Shown: positions 1-6,675 of the stretch, piece after piece
Layout: every line of letters starts with the position of its first letter
Numbering within the stretch: position 1 is the stretch's first letter
Assembly (NCBI GenBank): GCA_964545075.1
Contig: CAZJFS010000095.1
Span: forward strand, 1-16,502
Origin: DAOPXV01 sp035352535
Lineage (GTDB): Bacteria; Muiribacteriota; UBA9980
DNA: 16,502 nt
Direction: 5' to 3'
The notes under the pieces: model-generated
The model's input: only the letters and a program-made list of their open reading frames with translations
Told to the model about the DNA's origin: nothing
Databases searched by the model: none
Position numbers and translations under genes: made by a program

Positions 1-80
1 TTAAAGTTTTTATTATTTATTTTTTAATATATTGCGCCCCTATATATAACTTAAATCATTTTAAATAAAAAGAAAATTCT

Positions 81-108
81 TTGAAATATTACTTATTTGT
101 GATAAAAT
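81..108 (+). promoter_or_regulatory. Probable sigma70-type promoter for the PqiA-like gene
   Basis: TTGAAA at 81-86 and TAAAAT at 103-108 are separated by 16 bases, in a strongly AT-rich stretch. Transcription would begin near 115. An ATG at 116 would then be at the very 5' end of the mRNA, which favours the in-frame ATG at 149 as the real start. This is a sequence match only. Confidence 0.5.
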
Positions 109-148
109 TTAATCGATGTATTTTTTTCTGACCTCGTGGAAATTTAAA

Positions 149-985
149 ATGATATACGCACTGACCGCGGTCTTTTTCCCTCTTCCCGCAATGTTATTCG
201 CGGCATTCGCAGTAACATACTTTTCTCTCGCGCACGCCGCGGCCGTCTCGGCTTATTGCGACGCGACGGGCCTTTCAAATACCATCCGCCTCGGCCTGGA
301 AGAAAAAATAAAATTCATATCCGAACTCTACAACGGCAATATCGTTTCCATACTTAACCTCAAATCAACCGCCGTTACAGCTAACTCGATGGCTAACGCG
401 TTTTCCGGCTACCTGATTATGGCCGCTCTGATACTGGTCTTCTTTCACTCCAGCGACTTAAAAAACGTTATCCGCAATATGCTTCTGACCTCCCTCGTCT
501 TCATAGCGGTCGGCGTCGTCTCACCGGTCTTAAGTTACGAGGCTTACAGCGAAAGTCTCCCGTTCATAGGAAAAACGGTCTTCAAGCACGACCACAAAAC
601 GATAGCGGATACCATTTCAAAGTTATTCGCCGGATCGAATTATTTATTCGGTTCGCTCATATTGATCTTCAGCGTCCTTATTCCTGCCATCAAAATCGTC
701 CTGTCATATATCGCGCTTGAATTTGAGCGGGCGCGCGCATGGATCATTAATTTTTTAAAGGCCGTCGGCAAGTGGTCAATGGCGGATGTTTTTACGGTCG
801 CGCTGCTTCTGGCATACCTCGCCCTGGATCACGACAAAGATATGGACGCCACGCCAGGGCACGGAATATTTTTTTTCGCCGGCTACTGCCTTCTGTCCAT
901 GTTTACGGCCGAACTTATCTCCGCATTCTTCGGCCTGAAAATGAAACAGGGCGGCGCGTCATCGGTAAATAACCGTAAAAATTGA
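149..985 (+). CDS. PqiA-family (paraquat-inducible protein A-like) integral membrane protein, single domain
   Basis: This is a polytopic inner-membrane protein of the PqiA family, whose members work with MCE proteins in envelope and lipid homeostasis. The family hallmark is seen directly: a hydrophobic segment ending in P-A-I-K, then G-K-W-S-M-A-D-V-F at residues 207-215, then a further hydrophobic segment and a GYCLLSM stretch. Hydrophobic segments lie at about 4-28, 85-101, 113-134, 170-190, 212-225 and 240-262. Known E. coli PqiA and YebS are roughly twice as long, with two such domains and CxxC motifs. Here there is one domain and no CxxC pair. The start at 149 has a weak GGAAA site at 138-142. 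An in-frame ATG at 116 would add 11 residues, but it has no ribosome binding site and coincides with the predicted transcription start. The next gene follows after 24 bases and is probably co-transcribed. No MCE gene is visible in the window. The family call is firm; the substrate is unknown. Confidence 0.82.
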   Translation: MIYALTAVFFPLPAMLFAAFAVTYFSLAHAAAVSAYCDATGLSNTIRLGLEEKIKFISELYNGNIVSILNLKSTAVTANSMANAFSGYLIMAALILVFFHSSDLKNVIRNMLLTSLVFIAVGVVSPVLSYEAYSESLPFIGKTVFKHDHKTIADTISKLFAGSNYLFGSLILIFSVLIPAIKIVLSYIALEFERARAWIINFLKAVGKWSMADVFTVALLLAYLALDHDKDMDATPGHGIFFFAGYCLLSMFTAELISAFFGLKMKQGGASSVNNRKN

Positions 986-1009
986 TTTTTCAAAGGAGCC
1001 GTTTTTAAA

Positions 1010-1459
1010 ATGCTTGAAAATATGATGGAAAAATACGGGGCGTCTTACAAATTCAAGATAGCTATAAGATCCCTTGCGCTTCTTGTTATCGCAGGCTTGT
1101 ACGCCGCGGCTTACTTCAGCGAATCCGCGAGCGGCGATACGGTCGGTATAAAATTCAAGGAAGGCTACAATATGCTCGTCTCGAAGACGACCGGGGACGG
1201 ATTTCATTTCAGAATTGAAAATCTTTCTCAAACCGATCTTAACTCAATAAAAATGACCATAAATAATGATTATTCGTACATTCCGAGAATGACAATCTAT
1301 AGGGACGGCTACGCGGATTTTGAAACTTCGTCGTTTAAGAATCCATCCGGAGAAAAATTCGTGATCGGACGCGGACAAAACGCTTCGCTCTTCCTTGAAT
1401 GCGTTACGGCCAGGGGCAAAACGCTGACCAAAACTACCGTAATCAAATATGAAAAATAA
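1010..1459 (+). CDS. Small single-pass membrane-anchored protein of unknown function
   Basis: I do not recognise this 149-residue protein. It has a short charged N-terminus, one hydrophobic segment at about residues 18-36, and a C-terminal region of about 110 residues. That region is rich in alternating polar and hydrophobic residues and Gly/Asn turns, which suggests a small beta-rich domain, probably on the periplasmic side. It has no obvious catalytic motif and a single cysteine late in the chain. The start is well supported by AGGAG at 994-998, 11 bases before the ATG. It lies 24 bases after the PqiA-like gene with no promoter visible between them, so the two are probably one transcript. 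It may be a partner of that membrane protein, but this rests only on position. It does not resemble PqiB (MCE) or PqiC. Confidence 0.7.
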   Translation: MLENMMEKYGASYKFKIAIRSLALLVIAGLYAAAYFSESASGDTVGIKFKEGYNMLVSKTTGDGFHFRIENLSQTDLNSIKMTINNDYSYIPRMTIYRDGYADFETSSFKNPSGEKFVIGRGQNASLFLECVTARGKTLTKTTVIKYEK

Positions 1460-1508
1460 GCATGGAAATGTTTTCGGCGAAGACGGACGCCGGACGGGAA
1501 ATCTGAAA

Positions 1509-1537
1509 TTGATAAGCCGCTTTGATAATCATAAAAT
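1509..1537 (+). promoter_or_regulatory. Probable sigma70-type promoter for the exported ankyrin gene
   Basis: TTGATA at 1509-1514 and TAAAAT at 1532-1537 have an ideal 17-base spacer. Transcription would begin near 1544, just upstream of the ribosome binding site at 1551-1559. The -10 sequence is the same as in the proposed promoter at 81-108. Confidence 0.55.
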
Positions 1538-1550
1538 AATATTTCATTAA

Positions 1551-1559
1551 AGAAGGTGG
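1551..1559 (+). promoter_or_regulatory. Ribosome binding site that selects a TTG start at 1565
   Basis: The purine-rich AGAAGGTGG sits 5 bases before TTG at 1565. An in-frame GTG at 1556 lies inside this site, so it cannot use it. The ATG at 1560 is out of frame. TTG at 1565 is therefore the best start, giving a normal signal peptide beginning M-N-V-K-K. Confidence 0.6.
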
Positions 1560-1564
1560 ATGTC

Positions 1565-2614
1565 TTGAATGTAAAAAAATTCTTCATGGCGCTGGCCATT
1601 CCTGCTTCATTATCTTTTATGGCTTCGTGCGCTTTAGCGCAATCAGATCCGTACTACCCTGATCTCGACGTGGTTACTAACGTTATGCGAAATGGCGCAT
1701 CAACCGGCGAGACGCTCATGTTCAAGGTCAGTTCGGGTCCGACCGAAAATATCGAAAAACCGCCGGCCCTTGAAATCGAACGCCGGAAAGATGCTTTCGC
1801 CGTAAAAAGCGCCGCCGAACCCTCATCTATGTATGAAAAACACTCAATACATAAGCTCTTTCGGAAAAATCCGATTTCCGGGGACGAAGAGTTCAACCCA
1901 GGGCTCGTTTCTAAACCCGAGTTTCACGAAAACCGTCAGACCTCATTCGAAAAATTCGAACTTCCGGACGGCATAAATGATAAAAAAAGCGACATGAAAA
2001 AAATAATAAATAATGACGACCTGGAGAGTTTCGCCGCCGCGGTAAAAACCGAAGCGGATATCAACCGCGGTTACGATAATCAGAATACCGCGCTTATGTT
2101 GTGCTGCGACAAACGATCAGACAGGATATTCGACTACCTTTTACAAAGAAAAGCGGACGTCAACCTGAAAAATTCGGACGGAATGACCGCCATAATGATA
2201 GCCACATCCCGCGGGCACGCCGCTATGATCGAAAAACTGATCAAAAAACTCGCCGATGTCAACGCCGCCTCGAACGACGGTCAGACCGCTCTCATACTCG
2301 CGGCGAAGAACGGCAATGAAATGATATGCTCGATGCTTCTTAAGAACGGAGCGAACGTGAACGCCAGAAACAACGAAGGATACGGGGCATGGAAATACGC
2401 CGTGGAAAGGAATAATCAAAGGCTGGCCCTGATGCTGGTTACATGCGGAGCTGAAATCGACGAGGCGTTTGAAAAAAAGATGGCCATAAAATTCAAAGGC
2501 ACGGCCGAGATGGGAAACGCCATCAAACCCGAAAAATCGGCTTTCAGATCTTCCATTATGAAGCCGAGGACGGCTGATGAACCCAGAAAAACCATGGATA
2601 ACAATAATAAGTAA
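1565..2614 (+). CDS. Exported ankyrin-repeat protein
   Basis: The protein has 349 residues when started at TTG 1565. Residues 1-25 form a signal peptide: two lysines, a hydrophobic core, then A-L-A before Q26, which fits signal peptidase I. C22 after M-A-S is a poor lipobox, so a lipoprotein is possible but less likely. Residues 26-150 are charged, low in hydrophobics and probably disordered. Ankyrin repeats run from about 138 to 305 with exact 33-residue spacing: N172 (NTALM), D205 (DGMTA), D238 (DGQTA) and E271 (a degenerate last repeat). The tail is basic and Pro/Ser-rich. Ankyrin repeats bind other proteins; the partner here is unknown. It has its own promoter at 1509-1537, and the exported PLD-type enzyme follows 98 bases later under a separate strong promoter. 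A periplasmic partner or inhibitor role is only inference. Confidence 0.85.
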   Translation: MNVKKFFMALAIPASLSFMASCALAQSDPYYPDLDVVTNVMRNGASTGETLMFKVSSGPTENIEKPPALEIERRKDAFAVKSAAEPSSMYEKHSIHKLFRKNPISGDEEFNPGLVSKPEFHENRQTSFEKFELPDGINDKKSDMKKIINNDDLESFAAAVKTEADINRGYDNQNTALMLCCDKRSDRIFDYLLQRKADVNLKNSDGMTAIMIATSRGHAAMIEKLIKKLADVNAASNDGQTALILAAKNGNEMICSMLLKNGANVNARNNEGYGAWKYAVERNNQRLALMLVTCGAEIDEAFEKKMAIKFKGTAEMGNAIKPEKSAFRSSIMKPRTADEPRKTMDNNNK

Positions 2615-2633
2615 TGAAACTCTTCCGACTACT

Positions 2634-2671
2634 TAATGGCCGGAACTTGACAAAGCCTTTTTTTGCCATTA
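2634..2671. repeat. 7-bp inverted repeat around the PLD-gene promoter
   Basis: TAATGGC at 2634-2640 and its reverse complement GCCATTA at 2665-2671 are about 31 bp apart centre to centre, close to three helical turns. The pair encloses the -35 element, and the right arm overlaps the first two bases of the -10. It could be an operator or chance. Confidence 0.3.
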
Positions 2672-2675
2672 TAAT
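2647..2675 (+). promoter_or_regulatory. Perfect-consensus sigma70 promoter for the PLD-family gene
   Basis: TTGACA at 2647-2652 and TATAAT at 2670-2675 are separated by exactly 17 bases, an ideal housekeeping promoter. Transcription would start near 2682, about 30 bases before the start codon. The 11-base context AACTTGACAAA (2644-2654) recurs at the promoter at 5020. Confidence 0.8.
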
Positions 2676-2712
2676 TAATGTATTATGTTAAATTATCAGG
2701 AGATGAAATTAG

Positions 2713-4992
2713 ATGAAAATATTAAAATACTCGCTTGCGGCCATTGCTTTGTCCATAGCATTATCGCCATTTTCAACCTCCTTCGCCGATGATCGGACCT
2801 CTAAAAAATATTACGACGAATACATAAAGCGTTATGGCGAATTCAAACAGGCAGTGGAAAAGGATTTAGATGAAAAGACCATCGACCGCTATTGCGAAAA
2901 ATACAAGGAAGCCTTTGAAAAATATAAAAATTCAATCCAAAGCGAAAACGGCGACGCCAATGCCGGATCGCAAAACGAATCCGGAAAGGAAACGCCGGGC
3001 TTGAAAAATGAATCCGCCTCGGCTTCAGAAGGTTCGAGTAAAACCGCGTCTTCAAGCATGCCGGAATCGGTGGACGATCTGGTAAAAACACTTCATTCGC
3101 CGGGCGCCATCTATAAGGTTGACGAAATAATATCCAAACTCGAGAAGATATCGCAAAACTCAGTAAACCCGGCCGAGGCTGTAAAAGCTAAGATCGAACT
3201 GGCCAACGCTTACTCTAAATTTAAAAACGACAACGACAAAGCCGCGGCGCTTCTTCAGGAAGCCATGACGGCCATCAAGTCAGGCGCCGACTTTGACGGA
3301 GCGAAAAGAGCCTTTGCGCGCGCAAAATTCCTTCAATACAAAGCCGCGCTCGAAGGCATGATCTCAATAAACAGAAAAGACGCGGCGAACCTTAAAACGG
3401 CTTACGAAGCGGTACAGTGGACGAACCCGATAGCCAAATTAAAAGCCCTGGCCGCGTATAAAAAAGCGCTTTTCGATTACCGCAAAGCGATAACCATCTA
3501 CAAGTCCTACAACGAGAACGGCGAGAAAAAAGACAATTACGCGTCATTCGAGTTTCTTACCGACATAACCGGAAAACGCACTGAATTCGGTATAGGCGAC
3601 ACATTCGACAACGCGTTCATAAAATATGACGACGCGTCCGCCCGCGTCAGGCTCTTAACCGTCAATAACGACGCATGGTACGCCCGCTGGGCGGCTTTGA
3701 ATCAGGCTAAAAGCACTATCGATATAACCTATTTCATAATCAAGGACGACGCATTCGGAAAATCTCTTTACGGCCTGCTCGTAAAAAAAGCCCGCGAGGG
3801 CGTCAAAATAAGGCTCATGGTTGACGACCGCGGCGACGTTAAATCGACCGTTCTTCCAACGGGGCTCGATTATCTCCAGGAACTCGCCCTCGAAAAGAAC
3901 ATCGAAGTCAAGCTTTTCAATCCGCTTATATCCAGCGCTATTCCTTCCATCCTGCGCGGAGTAAAGAACGTCACGGCTTCAAATCACCAGAAGATAATGC
4001 TCATCGACGGTAATCTTTGCATCACGGGCGGTAGGAACATCGCTTATGAATACCTGGCGTCGCCCGAGGACAACACGCCGACGATATTTAGAGACACCGA
4101 TGTCATCATCGAAAGCGAAGATGTCGGCCAGGCGTTAAAAGCCGCTTTCGATTTCGAATTCAACGGCCTGGAAGTATGCCGGAAAGTGAACCCGGACGAA
4201 TTCGGAAACTGGGTCAGCCGCGAACGCGAACTTTTAAAAAGCGCCGAATCCATGGGAAGCTGGATATCCGGCGGCGGCATAGTCAAAGATAGTTCCTTAA
4301 AAGATGTAAACGAAGAATTATCAACATACAAGCGCATGATCAACTATCGGTCTTTCGAACCCTTTAAAAATTCGGAAATCGCGCCCGTTAAAATATTCAG
4401 CAAAAGCAGCTATCAGCAGGAAAACGACGAGATAAGCGACAATATAATGGCTTTTATGGACGCATCCAGCGACGAGATCATAATACAAAATCCTTACGTA
4501 GTCCTCACGGAAAAAGCGAAGGCCGCCATTAAACGCGCAAGCGCACGCGGCGTAAAGGTTATCATCCACACCAACAGCCCCGCGAGCGATAATCAGATAA
4601 TGAGCCAGGCGTTTTTCCTCGACGACGACTGGAAACAATTCATGAAAGACGCCCCGAACGTCAGAATATTCGTCTTCGCCGATAAAATGACGCTCCACGC
4701 GAAAGTTTTCGTTTTTGACCGCGTCGTTTCCGTCGTCGGAACCTATAACATGGACTATATAAGCGAACAGATCAACTGCGAAAACGTCTGCGTAGTTAAA
4801 TCCGCGGCTTTCACCAATGAATGCCGCGACAGGATAATGGAAGACATCTCAATTTCAAAGGAATATAAGATCGGCATCGATAAGAACGGAAAGCCATACG
4901 AAATATTCGGACCGGGCAATTTCCTCAAAGGCAACAAAAAAATCATCATGGAATACTTACGAAAAATAAAAGTACTGAGGCCTCTAATTTAA
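2713..4992 (+). CDS. Exported phospholipase D / cardiolipin synthase-superfamily protein with two HKD motifs
   Basis: This 759-residue protein belongs to the PLD superfamily, whose members hydrolyse or transfer phosphodiester head groups through a covalent phospho-histidine. Both catalytic motifs are complete: H425-Q-K427 with D432 and a following G-G-x-N, and H662-A-K664 with D669 and G-T-x-N. Residues 1-25 are a signal peptide (K-rich start, hydrophobic core, S-F-A before D26), so the enzyme is probably periplasmic or secreted. Residues 26-75 are charged and helical, about 76-120 are a Ser/Asn/Gly-rich linker, and about 120-270 look like helical, TPR-like repeats. The two PLD lobes cover about 300-500 and 560-720. 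AGGAG at 2698-2702 sets the start. It resembles YmdC/ClsC-type cardiolipin synthases in the catalytic half, but the roughly 280-residue N-terminal extension and export signal are unlike them. Phospholipid is the likely substrate; a nuclease cannot be excluded. Confidence 0.88.
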   Translation: MKILKYSLAAIALSIALSPFSTSFADDRTSKKYYDEYIKRYGEFKQAVEKDLDEKTIDRYCEKYKEAFEKYKNSIQSENGDANAGSQNESGKETPGLKNESASASEGSSKTASSSMPESVDDLVKTLHSPGAIYKVDEIISKLEKISQNSVNPAEAVKAKIELANAYSKFKNDNDKAAALLQEAMTAIKSGADFDGAKRAFARAKFLQYKAALEGMISINRKDAANLKTAYEAVQWTNPIAKLKALAAYKKALFDYRKAITIYKSYNENGEKKDNYASFEFLTDITGKRTEFGIGDTFDNAFIKYDDASARVRLLTVNNDAWYARWAALNQAKSTIDITYFIIKDDAFGKSLYGLLVKKAREGVKIRLMVDDRGDVKSTVLPTGLDYLQELALEKNIEVKLFNPLISSAIPSILRGVKNVTASNHQKIMLIDGNLCITGGRNIAYEYLASPEDNTPTIFRDTDVIIESEDVGQALKAAFDFEFNGLEVCRKVNPDEFGNWVSRERELLKSAESMGSWISGGGIVKDSSLKDVNEELSTYKRMINYRSFEPFKNSEIAPVKIFSKSSYQQENDEISDNIMAFMDASSDEIIIQNPYVVLTEKAKAAIKRASARGVKVIIHTNSPASDNQIMSQAFFLDDDWKQFMKDAPNVRIFVFADKMTLHAKVFVFDRVVSVVGTYNMDYISEQINCENVCVVKSAAFTNECRDRIMEDISISKEYKIGIDKNGKPYEIFGPGNFLKGNKKIIMEYLRKIKVLRPLI

Positions 4993-5019
4993 AACTTTCA
5001 AACTTTTTTTCGGTAAAAC

Positions 5020-5049
5020 TTGACAAACCGGGGGTGTTGATTTTATACT
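5020..5049 (+). promoter_or_regulatory. Strong sigma70-type promoter for the SnoaL-like gene
   Basis: TTGACA at 5020-5025 and TATACT at 5044-5049 have an 18-base spacer. The context AACTTGACAAA (5017-5027) is identical to that at the PLD-gene promoter. Transcription would begin near 5056, giving a leader of about 120 bases. Confidence 0.65.
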
Positions 5050-5054
5050 ATACC

Positions 5055-5160
5055 CTGAAAAATATTAGGACTAGCGTTAAATATTTTCAGCAGGGGCCAC
5101 CCCGGCAATATGATCCAAACTGACGTAAAGTAGTATGCAATATATTAAAAACTTGTTTTT
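5055..5160 (+). promoter_or_regulatory. Hairpin-rich 5' leader of the SnoaL-like gene
   Basis: Three possible stem-loops follow the predicted transcription start. CTGAAAA (5055-5061) pairs with TTTTCAG (5084-5090) and continues past a one-base bulge for four more pairs. GGGG (5093-5096) pairs with CCCC (5100-5103) across a three-base loop. TAAAAA (5146-5151) pairs with TTTTTA (5156-5161), just before the ribosome binding site. The first hairpin would sit at the very 5' end of the mRNA, a place where such structures are known to slow decay. I do not recognise a known riboswitch. Confidence 0.4.
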
Positions 5161-5177
5161 ATAAGGGGAATGAAGTT

Positions 5178-5621
5178 ATGAAAAAAGAGAACAAAGGACA
5201 AACCGAAGTCATGGAAGTATTAAACAAATTCAGCGATGCATATAGCCGCCAGGACATAGACGACATTATGGAGCTTTTTGCGCACGATCCGAAAACGGTT
5301 TTCATAGGAACCGGCATAGACGAGGAATGCATAGGCATCGACCATGTTAAAAAACAACTCCAGCGCGATTTCGACCAGGCCCAGAAACTTTCGATGGACC
5401 TCAAATGCCGGCACATATCGGTGAGCGAACCCATGGCGTGGGCTATTTCAGAGCTCAACGTCCACACTAAAATCGGCCTGAAAAAAATGGATATCTTCTG
5501 CCGCCTCTCGGCCGTTCTTGAAAAACAGAAAGAAGAATGGCGCTTCGTCAACATGCATATCTCTACGCCGACCTCAGGCCAGAAAAAAGGCGAATCGTAT
5601 CCTACCTGCGACCTTTACTAA
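5178..5621 (+). CDS. NTF2-like / SnoaL-like domain protein
   Basis: This is a 147-residue cytoplasmic protein of the NTF2-like cone fold, closest in pattern to SnoaL-like/DUF4440-type ketosteroid-isomerase relatives. The signs are an N-terminal helix with Y-S-R-Q-D-I-D-D-I-M-E-L-F, a strand with V-F-I-G-T-G and acidic residues, a G-I-D-H-V-K-K helix, and alternating strands ending in W-R-F-V-N-M-H-I-S. No signal peptide or membrane segment is present. The family includes enzymes and simple ligand-binding proteins, so the reaction cannot be given. AAGGGG at 5163-5168, 9 bases upstream, supports the start. It is a single-gene unit with its own strong promoter and terminator at 5646-5681, so it is probably well expressed. 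Confidence 0.78.
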   Translation: MKKENKGQTEVMEVLNKFSDAYSRQDIDDIMELFAHDPKTVFIGTGIDEECIGIDHVKKQLQRDFDQAQKLSMDLKCRHISVSEPMAWAISELNVHTKIGLKKMDIFCRLSAVLEKQKEEWRFVNMHISTPTSGQKKGESYPTCDLY

Positions 5622-5645
5622 ATTTAAAGAAAAAGAAAACCAAAT

Positions 5646-5681
5646 AAAAGAAAGGCCGGCTTTATCGCCGGCCTTTCTTTT
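5646..5681. terminator. Bidirectional intrinsic terminator between convergent units
   Basis: A perfect 15-bp stem, arms 5646-5660 and 5667-5681 with a GGCCGGC core, closes a six-base loop. It is followed by a T run on the plus strand (to 5683) and a T-rich stretch on the minus strand. It ends both the SnoaL-like gene from the left and the leftward two-gene unit. Confidence 0.92.
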
Positions 5682-5771
5682 TTATACAAACTATAAAAAT
5701 GCAGTCCAAATATTATTTTTCTCTCGTTTTGCGCGCGTTATAAGTTATAAGGCATAAAAGAGATAAGTGAA

Positions 5772-6650
5772 TTATTGCTTCGGAGGCCTTATATTTATTA
5801 CGCCGCCTTCGATGGATTTAATTTCGCGGCCGGTGATCTTAACGTCAAGTTTGCCGATATTCTCGCAAAATCTGCCCGCTTGAACGATGCATGTTTTGCC
5901 CGCCATTTCAGGCTTATCGATAAGCGTGTGGGAATGAGCGCCAACAATAAGCTTGATTTCCGGATGAGTTTTGGCCAACTCACGATCGCCTTCGACGCCC
6001 AGATGCGACAGCAGAACTATGATATCCGATTTGTCTTTAACTTCGGAATAAGCCTTTTTATAGGCTTCCTCGGTTTCGAGATAGTTCACTTTCGCGCGGT
6101 CCTCTTCCTTCATATTTTCCATGATTATCTTGTGCGTAAGGCCGATAATGGCGATCCTCACGCCGCCGAAATCCTTTATCAGCGATGGCGAAAAAGCATA
6201 CTTGCCGCTATCCTTGCGGATAAGATTGGCGCAGAGCACGGGAAAAGCGACCTTCCGGGATAATTCAACGAATTCGTCAAGCCCGAAGTCTATCTCGTGG
6301 TTTCCGAGGGCCATGGCGTCATAGCCTAACGAACCCATTAAAAAAATATCCTTCTCGACATTCGCGAAGCTCGGCGTCTTATAGCTCGTGATATCTCCGG
6401 CGTCAAGCATAAGAGTATAATTTCCGGCACTTTTAGAGTCGGCCTCTTTTTTCATCTTTCTGATGACCTCCGCTGGAACCGATCCGTTTTCCCACGCATT
6501 CTGAAGATTGCCGTGCGTATCGTTAGTGTGAATAAGCGTTATCGCTGAAATATCCGTCCGGGCGAAAACCGAAGCGGTAACGAAGAGGACCGCAAAAACA
6601 AGCGCGAACGCCAATAAACTTTTTTTGAGAGCGGGTTTGTACTTTGCCAT
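5772..6650 (-). CDS. Exported metallophosphoesterase of the 5'-nucleotidase (UshA/YfkN-like) family, catalytic domain only
   Basis: This is a 292-residue calcineurin-like phosphoesterase that probably releases phosphate from nucleotides or related esters in the periplasm. All dimetal motifs are present: D44-T-H46, D83-A-G-D86, G116-N-H-E119, H216 in S-H-L-G, and G237-A-H-S-H241. Residues 1-30 are a signal peptide ending S-V-F-A. Classical UshA-type enzymes run to about 500-600 residues with a C-terminal substrate-binding 5'-nucleotidase domain. That domain is missing here, so specificity is open. The start at 6650 is chosen because AAGGAG (6658-6663) is 7 bases upstream. The ATG at 6656 is only one base from it and would add two residues. 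It is the second gene of a leftward pair, 25 bases after the nitronate monooxygenase gene. Confidence 0.87.
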   Translation of the reverse strand: MAKYKPALKKSLLAFALVFAVLFVTASVFARTDISAITLIHTNDTHGNLQNAWENGSVPAEVIRKMKKEADSKSAGNYTLMLDAGDITSYKTPSFANVEKDIFLMGSLGYDAMALGNHEIDFGLDEFVELSRKVAFPVLCANLIRKDSGKYAFSPSLIKDFGGVRIAIIGLTHKIIMENMKEEDRAKVNYLETEEAYKKAYSEVKDKSDIIVLLSHLGVEGDRELAKTHPEIKLIVGAHSHTLIDKPEMAGKTCIVQAGRFCENIGKLDVKITGREIKSIEGGVINIRPPKQ

Positions 6651-6675
6651 TTTCATTCTCCTTGCCTTTCCGAAA

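Noticed and set aside
2609..2635. TAAGTA/TACTTA inverted repeat after the ankyrin gene as a terminator
   Set aside because: It is a six-pair AT-only stem with a long loop and no following T run, so too weak.
4967..5010. T-rich stretch after the PLD gene as a terminator
   Set aside because: The T run is present, but the only stem nearby is the short GAGGCCTC palindrome at the gene end, with no proper stem just before the T run.
5055..5177. Known riboswitch class in the SnoaL-like gene leader
   Set aside because: I compared it from memory with cyclic-di-GMP, guanidine, ZTP and fluoride motifs and found no matching conserved core.
5518..5757. Open frame overlapping the end of the SnoaL-like gene
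   Set aside because: It runs through the strong terminator at 5646-5681 and overlaps a well-supported gene in another frame, with no ribosome binding site.
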